Source: EW11 sp035765635 (GTDB taxonomy: Bacteria > Verrucomicrobiota > Verrucomicrobiia > Opitutales > Opitutaceae). From it: a DNA stretch of 64,000 bases. The position numbers and the translations under genes were made by a program. This document shows, one piece after another, positions 36,860 through 45,555 of the stretch. The DNA lies in assembly GCA_035765635.1 (NCBI GenBank), contig DASTWZ010000042.1:62001-126000 (forward strand), given 5' to 3'. The notes beneath the pieces were generated by a model. That model had not been told where the DNA came from and did not search any database. It worked only from the letters and a program-made list of their open reading frames with translations. Each line of letters opens with the position of its first letter. The first letter of the stretch is position 1.

Positions 36860-38032
36860 TCACTGCGCTGCGTCTCGCGTCGCGTTTTTATTCAGGGTTC
36901 GCAGCAACGCGGCGCGATTTTCGTCGAGCAGGTCGTTCGACGTTTCGGCGTAGGCGAGGGCGGCCTCACGATCCGTGGCCGCCCATTTCAGCACGACCGC
37001 GGCAATTGTGCGCGAGCGTAGATCGGGAGCGACGATGCTCTCGCCCCAACTCAATGCGACCTCGGGCCGACGATTCTGCAGTTGGCCCTGAGTGGCTTCC
37101 GCGATCGCGGCAGAGCCAGCGTCCAACTCGACGCTCGGCTCGAGTCGATCGATCCATTCCGCGGCGTTTTTCGGATCTTGCCGCGCCCAGGCGCGCAAAG
37201 ATTGCGCAAGCACGAGGCTGCGATCCGCGCCGGGCGGCAGCCGCCGCAGCGTTTCCGCTAGTCCGCGCGGATCTGTGCGGAGGCGGTTGGCACTGATCGC
37301 CTCGAGCGCTTCGAAGCGATCCCCGGGTTGCGGCAAATCCTGACCGGCGGCCAACGCCATGGTTGGATTTTGCGCGGCCCACTGCGCGAACGCTTGCTTC
37401 AGCCACTTGCTGTGATCCTCATCCGCACCCGCATTGCCGTTCTCCAAGGCGAACTGGATCGCGCGACGAAACTCTCCGTTGCGCCCCAGCGCCGCGATCA
37501 ATGCGTAGCCGTGCTGCGAAGCCAACGCGGGATCGTCGCGACAAAACTCGACGGCCAGCTTAACAGCCTCGTCCGGTCGATCGGCCGCGCCAGACAACAC
37601 GGCCGCGACTGCTGCAGCGCGTTCGGAATCGGGAAGCGTCCGCACTTCCGCCGCGGCCGCGGAGGGGTCGATGGCGGACCAAAGCAGGAGGATGGTTTGA
37701 ACGAGACTACTGCGGCGCGGCTCCCTTTGCTGCTCGGCGAAGGCCAGCGCGCCGCGCGGGTTTGCGCGCACAAGTGATTCAAACTCCGTGGCCAGCGCCA
37801 TCTCGTGACCTGGAGTGTCCAACTGCACGAGCCATTGCTGCCAACGCTGAGCCAACGTTGCGCCGTCGGCGAGGGATGGGCCATGCTCATTCGTCGCGAC
37901 CTCGATCCTTGTCGAAGCCGCCGGAGCCACAGTTGGACTGATTGCCTGCCCTCGTCGCAAAAACATTCCTGCAGTGATTGCCGTGAACGCCACGGCGACA
38001 CCGCCCAGCATAATGTTGCGTAAGGCCGTCAT
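36860..38032 (-). CDS. Alpha-helical repeat protein with N-terminal membrane anchor (paralogue B)
   Basis: This 390-residue protein starts with a hydrophobic anchor (NIMLGGVAVAFTAITAGMFL) followed by helical repeats with Trp and Asp-Pro landmarks (LLWSAIDPSAAAAEV, AQWAAQNPTMALAAG, AWARQDPKNAAEWI, KWAATDREAALAYAE). Layout, length and repeats match the product of 12420-13595, so the two are paralogues. It is not coupled to a TPR gene here. ATG 38032 gives the anchor directly; longer in-frame sequence to 38476 has no similar features. Function unknown; a periplasmic scaffold is likely. Confidence 0.8.
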   Translation of the reverse strand: MTALRNIMLGGVAVAFTAITAGMFLRRGQAISPTVAPAASTRIEVATNEHGPSLADGATLAQRWQQWLVQLDTPGHEMALATEFESLVRANPRGALAFAEQQREPRRSSLVQTILLLWSAIDPSAAAAEVRTLPDSERAAAVAAVLSGAADRPDEAVKLAVEFCRDDPALASQHGYALIAALGRNGEFRRAIQFALENGNAGADEDHSKWLKQAFAQWAAQNPTMALAAGQDLPQPGDRFEALEAISANRLRTDPRGLAETLRRLPPGADRSLVLAQSLRAWARQDPKNAAEWIDRLEPSVELDAGSAAIAEATQGQLQNRRPEVALSWGESIVAPDLRSRTIAAVVLKWAATDREAALAYAETSNDLLDENRAALLRTLNKNATRDAAQ

Positions 38033-38177
38033 GGTTTTTTCGCGGACGTCATCAAACTCACGAAGCGAGTGCCTGTGCGAAGGCTCGGAAACCCCGAAAG
38101 TGAGTCTGGAATCTGAATTCTCTAGTTCAATCCTTCCGTGCTTTCCGCGTCGTTCCGGGCGAAAATGGTATTCTGAT

Positions 38178-38224
38178 TTCGTGTGCTTCGTGTGATTCGT
38201 GGGTAAAATCGCCTTGGTTGCCGG
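38178..38224. repeat. Dispersed intergenic repeat, copy 2
   Basis: The 26-bp core (38178-38203) is identical to 3573-3598, 34.6 kb away, in the same orientation. It lies in the space between the paralogue B start and the HupE/UreJ-like gene. Confidence 0.7.
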
Positions 38225-38243
38225 TGCGCCGACGTGTCGCCAG

Positions 38244-39410
38244 TCACAAAACGAGCGTGCGTTGCAGCAACCAGTAGGCGCCCAAAACCATGACCACCGC
38301 GGACACTGCCGGCGCAACTCTGCACTCGAGCAACGGGCGTCCGCGCAATGCCAGGAGCAGCGGCAACAGGATGGCGACAACCGCGAGCTGGCCCGCCTCC
38401 ACGCCGAGATTGAACGAGACCAGAGGCAGCGCGACCGACGTGCCGCCTGCACCCAGACCAATCTCGCGCAGCACACCCGCGAAGCCGAATCCGTGTACGA
38501 GCCCGAAAATAAACGTCAGCACCCAGCGACCTTTCGGCTCACCGCGCCGCACGAGATTCTCGATGCCAACGAACACAATGGAGGCCGCGATGAGCGGCTC
38601 CACGATACGGCTTGGAAGAGACACCACGTTCAACGCCGCGAGGGCGAGCGTGACCGAATGCGCGAGCGTGAAGCACGTGATGATCGTCAGCATCGAAGAC
38701 CAGCGGCGGCACACGACGAGCAATCCGAGAAGAAAAAGCAGATGATCGTAGCCAGTAAGGATGTGCTCGACGCCCAGCCTGAAAAACGCGGCGAACGAAG
38801 CCGTCGCCTGAGGCGTCGGCGCGGAGACCGAAGAAGTCGCTGAATGATCAGAGGCCTCCTTCGGTGACATCGCCGATGCGGTGGTCGCTCTCGGCGGAAG
38901 CGTGAGATCGACGGCGTGTTTGTCTCTCGTCAACAATTCCGTGCGAACGGTTTTTCCCGTCTCGTCGAGCAGCGTAAGGGTCGAGCGATGGTCGGCAGGG
39001 AGACGCTGCAGATAAAGCGCGTCGCAATGAATGGAGGCGGCCGTCGGGCGTTCGTAGACGAGCGTGAGTTCCACGGCATCGTCTTCCTTGAATTCTGCCA
39101 CGGTTTGTCGCGGCGTGAGAACGCGATCCCCGACAGAGAGCGCGTAAGCTTGGCTGACGAGCATTCGGAGGCGGGGCATTGAACCCTCCATGTCGGGCGC
39201 CCGATCCAGTGTTTCGCCGATAAAAAGCCAGGCCGATTCCGTCGCCATTTCCACGCGCAACTCCATGCGATCGTCCCGCAACTCGAGACGTGCCCAGCTC
39301 GCGATGGGATTGTGGGCCCGCGCCAAGCACGGGAGGAGCGCGAGCGCGACGAGGAGCCAGAAAGGAGGGCGGCGTTTGTGGAGCGGTCCGATTCGTTGTT
39401 GCAGTGTCAT
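38244..39410 (-). CDS. HupE/UreJ-family membrane protein
   Basis: The 388-residue protein has a signal peptide (LLVALALLPCLARAHNP), an exposed N-terminal domain of about 165 residues, a Ser/Thr-rich linker, and a C-terminal six- to seven-helix membrane domain with the HupE/UreJ signature GVEHILTGYDHLLFLLGLL, FTLAHSVTLALAAL and FGLVHGFGFAGVL. The conserved His residues in these helices could bind metal. Members are linked to nickel or cobalt handling, but most with this architecture are uncharacterised. No hydrogenase or urease gene is near. It lies inside the pectin island by position only. Confidence 0.88.
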   Translation of the reverse strand: MTLQQRIGPLHKRRPPFWLLVALALLPCLARAHNPIASWARLELRDDRMELRVEMATESAWLFIGETLDRAPDMEGSMPRLRMLVSQAYALSVGDRVLTPRQTVAEFKEDDAVELTLVYERPTAASIHCDALYLQRLPADHRSTLTLLDETGKTVRTELLTRDKHAVDLTLPPRATTASAMSPKEASDHSATSSVSAPTPQATASFAAFFRLGVEHILTGYDHLLFLLGLLVVCRRWSSMLTIITCFTLAHSVTLALAALNVVSLPSRIVEPLIAASIVFVGIENLVRRGEPKGRWVLTFIFGLVHGFGFAGVLREIGLGAGGTSVALPLVSFNLGVEAGQLAVVAILLPLLLALRGRPLLECRVAPAVSAVVMVLGAYWLLQRTLVL

Positions 39411-39497
39411 GGGGGCGCTGGAGCGTTGATGAACAAATCCCTCTCTCGGCTCGTGGAAATCACGAAACCGAGAGGGGGAAGGCTTTTGTCCGTCAAC

Positions 39498-41753
39498 TCA
39501 CGGCACAGTGATTTGATCGATGTTGCCCAGATCGGCTCCGGTGGACCCGAGCTGGATCGTATTCGTCGCCGTGTTGTTCAATGTGATGTTAACGTTCATG
39601 GTGAGCCACGTCGTCCACGATCCAGTTGGCGCGAACGTGATCGGAACGCTCGTGCCATTGACGACGAGATTGCCGGTGCGCGAGGAGGTGGTGCCGTTTG
39701 CGTAGCGAATCGCGAGGCTCTTCGATCCGCCGCCGTTGCCGTCGACATTGGTGAACGTGGCCGTGCCGCCGGAAAGCGGGAAGTTGAGGAAACCGGTGCC
39801 ATTGAATCCGGCGTTGTTGCTGTCGACCGTGACGCCGCCCGCGATGGTCGCCGACTCGCCCTGATACGTGCCCGAAGGCGGCGGTGGTTGCGTGCCGCCG
39901 ACGTAGGTGATGCTGGCAGCGGGTTGTGCCGCCATGCCATTGCCGAGGAAGAAGCTCGGCCAGGGCGGTTGGTTGTACGCGCAGTTCTGCCAGGCGATGG
40001 CCACGCGATACTGCGCGTCGTGCATGAGCGTATAGAATCGGTTGGAAGCGACGATCGTCGTCGTGTAGATCCGGAGGGCCGAATTATCGGAGGCCCGCCA
40101 AATCACCTCCTCACGCCAATCGCCGAGGATATCAGCAGAAAGGCACGGATTCGCTTTTGTGGAGTTGATCGAAGAAACGCCGCTCGGAGCGAAGAGCGTG
40201 CTGTTCACTTTGTTGGTGTAATTCCATTTGGAGATCGTTGTGCCATCGAGGCCTTCGCGCAGCAGATCCGCATCCCACCAAACCATGAAATTCACCGGTG
40301 GAGTGCTGGAGCTGATGATCACGCCCTTGTTCGTAAAAAGTCCGCCGCGCGGTCCCCAGACTTCGGCGCCGGGGTAGTTCGGATCGACGTCGCCGGCGGC
40401 GCACCGGCCGATGTCGCCACCCGAGCCAGTGTAGCCCCAGATCGGCACGCCCGTTTTGCCGTCGCGGAATTCCTCTCCTTTGCTGCCGTAGGACCCCGGG
40501 TCTTCGTGGCATTGCCAGACTTCCTGACCGCTGCGCGATGGATCGAACACGCTCATGTGCATCGCGTCGCCGTGACCGAGGCCGTTCGCGTAAAGGCCGG
40601 TGCCGTTGTCATCGATCGCGCTCGAGCCGTTGACGACCTCTTGTTTCCCATCGCCGTCGACGTCGCCCACGGTCAACTGATGGTTGCCTTGGCCGGCGTA
40701 AGCGCCGTTGCCGGAGTTATTGCTGTCGAAGATCCAGCGCTGGGTGAGGGCGCCGTTGCGCCAATCCCACGCTGAGCGCACCAAACGCGTGTAGTAGCCG
40801 CGTCCGAAAACGGCGGACGGACGCGTGCCGTCGAGATACGCGACGCAAGCGGTGAAACGATCGACCCGGTTGCCATACGTATCGCCCCACGAGCCGACGC
40901 TGCCGCGTGCAGGCGTGTAATTGGCCGTCGCCATGGCTTTGCCGGTCTGGCCGTTGAAGACCGTGAGGAACTCGGGGCCGCTCAAGACATAGCCGGAAGA
41001 ATTCCGATAGTCGGCGGAACTGCTGCCGATCACAACACCGGTGCCATCGGTGGTGCCGTCGGCAGTCTTGCACATCATCTCCGCTTTGCCGTCTCCGTCG
41101 AAATCATACACCATGAACTGCGTGTAGTGAGCGCCGGCGCGAATGTTGCGACCCAGGTTGATGCGCCAGAGACGCGTGCCGTTCAGCTTGTACGCGTCGA
41201 TGATGACGTTGCCCGTGTAGCCGCTTTGTGAGTTGTCCTTCGCGTTTGACGGATCCCATTTCAACACGATCTCGTACTCACCGTCGCCATCGAGATCGCC
41301 GACGCTGGCGTCGCCCGCGCTGTAAGTGAAGTTGACTCCGTCCGGCGTCGTGCCACCCGCTGGAATTTGCAACGGAACATTGAGGTACTGCCGCGTCGGA
41401 GCGTTCGCTGGCAACGTATAACCCGCGCTGGCGGCCTGCTCGACGCCGTTGATCACCGGACGCACCGTGTACGTGTTTGCGACGCCGAGGTTCGCGCCGG
41501 TGTCGACGAGATTGGTCGATGACGCGATCGGCGAACCGTTGATCTTCGTCGAACCGCGATACACGTTGAACGCGATGCCCGATGGATCGAGCCCGAGGAG
41601 ACGCCAGCCTACATAGACGGAGCTGCTCCCAGTGCGCACCGCGACGACGCCGCGGCCAAGATTTTCCATTTGATATGGCGCGGCCCGCAGCGCGGTAGCC
41701 GGAACCAAAGGTGCAAGGGCAACCGCCAGCACGATCAGCTGTTTCAATTTCAT
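39498..41753 (-). CDS. Secreted PL11 rhamnogalacturonan lyase with C-terminal CBM35-like module
   Basis: The 751-residue protein has a signal peptide (LIVLAVALAPLVPATALRA) and an eight-bladed PL11 propeller with its marks: MENLGRGVVAVR, VYVGWRLLGLDPSGIAFNVYR, GDLDGDGEYEIVLKWDPSNAKDNSQ (split in the protein by no gap), YDFDGDGKAEMMCKTADGT and GDWREEVIWR. Residues from about 629 form the shared CBM35/CBM6-like module. It cleaves the rhamnogalacturonan-I backbone. ATG 41753 begins the signal; the frame upstream lacks such features. It is leftward, with the CE12-type gene 208 bp upstream. Confidence 0.94.
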   Translation of the reverse strand: MKLKQLIVLAVALAPLVPATALRAAPYQMENLGRGVVAVRTGSSSVYVGWRLLGLDPSGIAFNVYRGSTKINGSPIASSTNLVDTGANLGVANTYTVRPVINGVEQAASAGYTLPANAPTRQYLNVPLQIPAGGTTPDGVNFTYSAGDASVGDLDGDGEYEIVLKWDPSNAKDNSQSGYTGNVIIDAYKLNGTRLWRINLGRNIRAGAHYTQFMVYDFDGDGKAEMMCKTADGTTDGTGVVIGSSSADYRNSSGYVLSGPEFLTVFNGQTGKAMATANYTPARGSVGSWGDTYGNRVDRFTACVAYLDGTRPSAVFGRGYYTRLVRSAWDWRNGALTQRWIFDSNNSGNGAYAGQGNHQLTVGDVDGDGKQEVVNGSSAIDDNGTGLYANGLGHGDAMHMSVFDPSRSGQEVWQCHEDPGSYGSKGEEFRDGKTGVPIWGYTGSGGDIGRCAAGDVDPNYPGAEVWGPRGGLFTNKGVIISSSTPPVNFMVWWDADLLREGLDGTTISKWNYTNKVNSTLFAPSGVSSINSTKANPCLSADILGDWREEVIWRASDNSALRIYTTTIVASNRFYTLMHDAQYRVAIAWQNCAYNQPPWPSFFLGNGMAAQPAASITYVGGTQPPPPSGTYQGESATIAGGVTVDSNNAGFNGTGFLNFPLSGGTATFTNVDGNGGGSKSLAIRYANGTTSSRTGNLVVNGTSVPITFAPTGSWTTWLTMNVNITLNNTATNTIQLGSTGADLGNIDQITVP

Positions 41754-41961
41754 GACTTCATTTTTTTTGGAGTGAACGCGGCGCGGCCTGAAGAAGGGTC
41801 GCGTGCGCAGGGTGGGGGCAGCCAGACGCAGCGCATTGACTGCGTTGACCAAGATTGCCGCCCAAGACCGCCAAAAATCCCCACGGTTCGCGCAAAGATA
41901 TGACAAAGTGCGAAACTCTTTAGCGTGAAAAATGATCTCCAACGGCACGCCGGCGCCGCGG

Positions 41962-43893
41962 TTACCATGGAATACTTATCTCGTCGACGTTCGCCAAGTC
42001 GCTGCCGGTGCTGGCGAGTTGGATTGTATTCGTGCCGGTGCTGCTGAGGTTGATATTCACCGTCAGAGTTGACCAAGTGGTCCAGCTGCCGGTCGGCGGG
42101 AAGGAGAGGGAGGTTATCGCTCCGTTCACCATAAGGCTGCCAGTGCGCGTGGTGGTGGTGCCGAGCGCGTAACGGATGCTCATTGCTTTCGTCCCGCCGC
42201 CATTCGGGTTGACGTTGTTGAAGGTCAACGTGGACGCGTTCGAGCCGAAGTTAATGTAGGCGCTGCCATGAAACCCGGCATTCGTCGTCTCGATGACGGG
42301 AGGCGTCGTTCCGCCAAGCGTGGCCTCCTCGGCTGCATAAACATCGGCCGCGCCGACCGCAGCCGGAGGCACGTTGATATAATCGATGTTGGCGAGATCG
42401 GCGCCGGTCGAAGACAAGCGAATCGTGTTCGTCGCGTTGTTGTTTAGCGTGACGTTCACCCGCAAAGTCGCCCATGCAGTGAACGCTCCCGTTGCAGGGA
42501 AGGTGAGATTCGTCGTCACGCCGTTCACCGTGAGCGAGCCGGTGCGCGAACCGCTGGCCAGCGCGTAGCGAATGCCGAGACTTTTTGTGCCGCCGCCATT
42601 GCCGTCGACATTGTTGAAGGTAAGCGTGCCGCCGCTGGTCGGGAAATTGGCGAAACCTGTGCCGTGGAAGCCGGCATTGTTGCTGTCGATCGTGACGCCA
42701 CCGGCGATCACGCCGCTTTCCGCCTCGTAATTGCCGCCCTCAGGGAGCGGATCGACCGGAGTTCCGCCAGCCAGATAGTTCACAAGCGGCGAAAGATTGA
42801 GCTGCTGCACGCCATCCCGCACGAGACCGGCGATGCGAAGGGCGCCAGTTTGATTGGTGTGTGTTTTGTCGCCGGAGACGAACAATGTGGTGGCGCTCGT
42901 TTGTCCCATCGAGACGTAGAGATTGTAGCTGGCGGTCGTCAGATCGATGCACGGCGTGTTCGTCTCGGTCGCGAGCTGCTTCATCGTCGCAGGAAATTCG
43001 CCGTGCGAATGGGTCAGTGTGCCGCCGCTCCAGACGTTGCGCTCCAAGGGCGTGATGAGCACGGGCTTCGCACCCTTTGACTTCGCGTCGTCGACGTAGC
43101 GCTTCAGGCCGGCTTTGTATTGCGCGAGGGTGAGCGCTTTCTCGTCATTATGTCCGAACTGGATGAACAGGTAATCGCCGGCCTTGATTTTGCCCTGAAT
43201 GTTCGGGACGTAAAAGCCGTTCCAGAAGCTGGTGCTGCTCTCGCCGGAATCCGCGTAATTAGCCACCGCGACGCCTTGCGTCAGGTAGCTGGTGAACATT
43301 TGCCCCCAGCCAGCGTAGACCGTGCTGTTTTGATCACAGACGGTCGAGTCCCCCGCGATATAAAGCGTGATGGCGGTCGTCGCCGGCGAAATTTCGATCG
43401 CATTGATCTTTGGAGCCGTGCCGTAAAACGTCAGGTCAAGCACGCCGTCGGACTTGATGTGCAGCGTAATCGAGTACGTCGAAAATTGCCCCGCCGTCGT
43501 TGTGAGCTGTTGGGCAATGATTCGCTCGACCTCGGATTTGATCGACGTGTCGCTCGTGCCCGAGGCGTCTCCAGTGATCACCGTGACATTATAGTTTCCG
43601 GGGGGCACGTTGGCGCTGAATTTGAAGGCGCTCGATCCGGTGATGTAGTCGCCTCTTAGCGCGTCCGGCGATCCGCGGTTGACGGAGCTCAAGCCGGAAG
43701 TGCTGGCGAATCCATAACCAGCAGAGGAATTGTAGCCCGTCGAAGGCAGCACCTGAATGTAGCCGCTTTGAACCGGCCCGCTGCCGAAATCGAACTTCCA
43801 GTTAGAGCTCGAAGCTGCGCGCACGGAGACGGACGACGCGAAAGCGACGCAACTCAGGAGCGCCGCGGAGAGAACGGATTTTAGAGTCATCAT
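41962..43893 (-). CDS. Secreted CE12-type rhamnogalacturonan acetylesterase with two CBM35-like modules
   Basis: The 643-residue protein has a signal peptide, an N-terminal beta domain (WKFDFGSGPVQSGYIQV, about 30-170), and an SGNH/GDSL esterase domain with Ser183 in IAGDSTVCDQ, the block III FIQFGHNDEK, and the Asp/His pair in GDKTHTNQTGA. Two CBM35/CBM6-like modules in tandem (about 388-510 and 518-643) close the protein. It should remove acetyl groups from rhamnogalacturonan-I so that PL11 can cut. Two adjacent ATG codons (43893, 43890) could start it. The duplicated module is not seen on the other enzymes here. Confidence 0.91.
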   Translation of the reverse strand: MMTLKSVLSAALLSCVAFASSVSVRAASSSNWKFDFGSGPVQSGYIQVLPSTGYNSSAGYGFASTSGLSSVNRGSPDALRGDYITGSSAFKFSANVPPGNYNVTVITGDASGTSDTSIKSEVERIIAQQLTTTAGQFSTYSITLHIKSDGVLDLTFYGTAPKINAIEISPATTAITLYIAGDSTVCDQNSTVYAGWGQMFTSYLTQGVAVANYADSGESSTSFWNGFYVPNIQGKIKAGDYLFIQFGHNDEKALTLAQYKAGLKRYVDDAKSKGAKPVLITPLERNVWSGGTLTHSHGEFPATMKQLATETNTPCIDLTTASYNLYVSMGQTSATTLFVSGDKTHTNQTGALRIAGLVRDGVQQLNLSPLVNYLAGGTPVDPLPEGGNYEAESGVIAGGVTIDSNNAGFHGTGFANFPTSGGTLTFNNVDGNGGGTKSLGIRYALASGSRTGSLTVNGVTTNLTFPATGAFTAWATLRVNVTLNNNATNTIRLSSTGADLANIDYINVPPAAVGAADVYAAEEATLGGTTPPVIETTNAGFHGSAYINFGSNASTLTFNNVNPNGGGTKAMSIRYALGTTTTRTGSLMVNGAITSLSFPPTGSWTTWSTLTVNINLSSTGTNTIQLASTGSDLANVDEISIPW

Positions 43894-44029
43894 GGGGTTT
43901 AGGGACTGCCATACGGAATACCGCGCGGCGGGGTTGGTCCGCTCGCCGACAGTCGCATCGCCACCAGGTGCCGTAAAAGAGTTTTATTTTTTGAAAAACA
44001 ATCGGTGTTCGTTGAAATTGGACCAACAA

Positions 44030-44059
44030 AAAGGCGCCCCCGAAAACGGAGGCGCCTTT
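44030..44059 (-). terminator. Rho-independent terminator after trxA
   Basis: Leftward, the sequence is a stem of AAAGGCGCC paired with GGCGCCTTT, extended by GC-rich bases with one mismatch, around a short loop GTTTTC. A TTTTTGTT tract follows. It lies 21 bp past the trxA stop. Confidence 0.85.
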
Positions 44060-44080
44060 CAAAGCGAACGCGGAGAAAAA

Positions 44081-44407
44081 TCAGATATTCGCGAGCAGCT
44101 TATCCTTGAGCGAGGCCTTCGGCATCATGCCCACGAATTGTTCGGCGACTTGTCCGCCCTTGAAGAGAAGCATCGTGGGGATCGCGCGAATCCCGTACTG
44201 CGCTGCAACGCCGTCCGCTTCGTCGACGTTCACTTTCGCGATCTTCAACTTACCATCGAGCTCAGTCGCGAGCTCCTCGAGAATCGGAGCGATCGCCTTG
44301 CAAGGTCCGCACCACGGCGCCCAGAAGTCGACAAGGACCGGCGTCGGCGAACCGGAGATAGCGGAGTTAAAACTGTCGGTGGTGAGATTATCAATTTTGG
44401 CGGACAT
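44081..44407 (-). CDS. trxA: Thioredoxin
   Basis: The 108-residue protein is a complete single-domain thioredoxin: active site WCGPC with Cys33 and Cys36, buried Asp in VLVDFWAP, and cis-Pro in AIPTMLLF. It reduces protein disulfides in the cytoplasm with thioredoxin reductase. It is last in a leftward cluster after scpA and the small conserved gene, with a clear terminator after it. Confidence 0.98.
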   Translation of the reverse strand: MSAKIDNLTTDSFNSAISGSPTPVLVDFWAPWCGPCKAIAPILEELATELDGKLKIAKVNVDEADGVAAQYGIRAIPTMLLFKGGQVAEQFVGMMPKASLKDKLLANI

Positions 44408-44467
44408 AATGTGGTGAAGTGAAAGTTAGCGGGAATCCCGATGCCCTCAACTGGGCCCGGCGTTTCC

Positions 44468-44731
44468 TTACCGGGGCGTCGACTTGTGGATGATTTCGGC
44501 GAGCTCGCGCGAATTGACCTCCGAAATGTCCTTACCGCGGCGCTTCAAGTCCTCGAAGGTTTTGACAACGGTCTCGGTCATGCGGCCGTGCGTTTCCTCG
44601 GAACCGCCAACGATCGCGAACTTCTCGCCTGTGGTCAGCCGTTTGTGGCCATCCTGATTGTCCAGCCCGACGCCGAGTAAACCGGAGACCTTGCGCTGTT
44701 CGGGTTTAGATGAAGTTGGATCTTCGCTCAC
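44468..44731 (-). CDS. Small conserved protein of unknown function
   Basis: An 87-residue soluble, charged protein with no signal peptide. Its start overlaps the scpA stop by ATGA (44728-44731), which argues that it is real and translated with scpA. The central GVGLDNQDGHKRLTTGEKFA and the C-terminal helix EDLKRRGKDISEVNSRELAE are its recognisable parts. I do not know the family. The trxA gene follows after 60 bp. Confidence 0.75.
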   Translation of the reverse strand: MSEDPTSSKPEQRKVSGLLGVGLDNQDGHKRLTTGEKFAIVGGSEETHGRMTETVVKTFEDLKRRGKDISEVNSRELAEIIHKSTPR

Positions 44732-45510
44732 GCCGTTACCGTGCTTGGGACCGTCGGCGTTTCAAGGGCGATTTCTTCGACCGCGCTGCAGGCGATGTCA
44801 CCGAAAGCCTCCTCTTGCCGCACCCGAAGTTTCTTCAAACGCGTGAGTTCGAGAACGGCTAGGAACGTCGCGACCAAAGTTCGCAGCGTCAGCGGCCCGG
44901 GAAAAAGTTCGGAAAAAATAAAGGTCTTCTGCGTCTGCAATTTTCCAAGCAGCCATTCCATCTGGTCTGCAACGGTGACCTGTTCGTCCTTGATTTCGCC
45001 GACGACCAATTTCTCGGCGAGGCGCCGGAGGACGATGTTGAACGCGTTCCAGACTTCGATGCGGTCGACGCCCTTCAGCGGGCGATCGGACTCGGCTAGC
45101 GCGCCGACGATCACGTTGCGCGGAAGCATGTCGCGTTGAAACGTGATCATGCCATCGATCGAGCCCGCCGCTTCCTTGAACTTCTTGTACTGGAGAAGCT
45201 GGTGCACGAGTTCCCACCGAGGGTCCATCGGCTCGTCACCGTCGGCGTTCGGGTCGACCGCGTGCTGGCCTTTCGGCAGGAGCATCCGGCTTTTGATTTC
45301 CATGAGGGTCGCCGCCATCACGAAAAATTCGCCGGCGATCTCGAGATCGAGCTGCTGCATCGAGCGCAAGACCTCGATGTATTGCTTGGTCACCGACGAA
45401 ATCGGGATGTCGTAGATATCCAGCTCGTTCTTGCGGATCAGGAAGAGAAGAAGGTCGAGCGGACCTTCGAAGACCGGGAGCTTGATGCGATATTCTGCGT
45501 CGGGAACCAC
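44728..45510 (-). CDS. scpA: Segregation and condensation protein A
   Basis: The 260-residue protein has the ScpA N-terminus (YRIKLPVFEGPLDLLLFLIRKNELDIYDIPI) split here as FEGPLDLLLFLIRKNE and LDIYDIPISSVT, then AGEFFVMAATLMEIKSRMLLP, and a winged-helix C-terminal part that binds SMC. It is the kleisin of the SMC-ScpAB complex in chromosome segregation. No scpB gene is adjacent. It overlaps the small gene downstream by 4 bp. Confidence 0.95.
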   Translation of the reverse strand: MVPDAEYRIKLPVFEGPLDLLLFLIRKNELDIYDIPISSVTKQYIEVLRSMQQLDLEIAGEFFVMAATLMEIKSRMLLPKGQHAVDPNADGDEPMDPRWELVHQLLQYKKFKEAAGSIDGMITFQRDMLPRNVIVGALAESDRPLKGVDRIEVWNAFNIVLRRLAEKLVVGEIKDEQVTVADQMEWLLGKLQTQKTFIFSELFPGPLTLRTLVATFLAVLELTRLKKLRVRQEEAFGDIACSAVEEIALETPTVPSTVTA

Positions 45511-45555
45511 GTTGCGAAAATCGTCCCAGCGCCTCTGCCCGTCGCAACGAAAAAC

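Noticed and set aside
39312..40775. 487-codon plus-strand frame over the PL11 gene
   Set aside because: It is antisense to PL11 calcium-loop repeats; the product is Arg/Ala/Val-rich and unlike any family.
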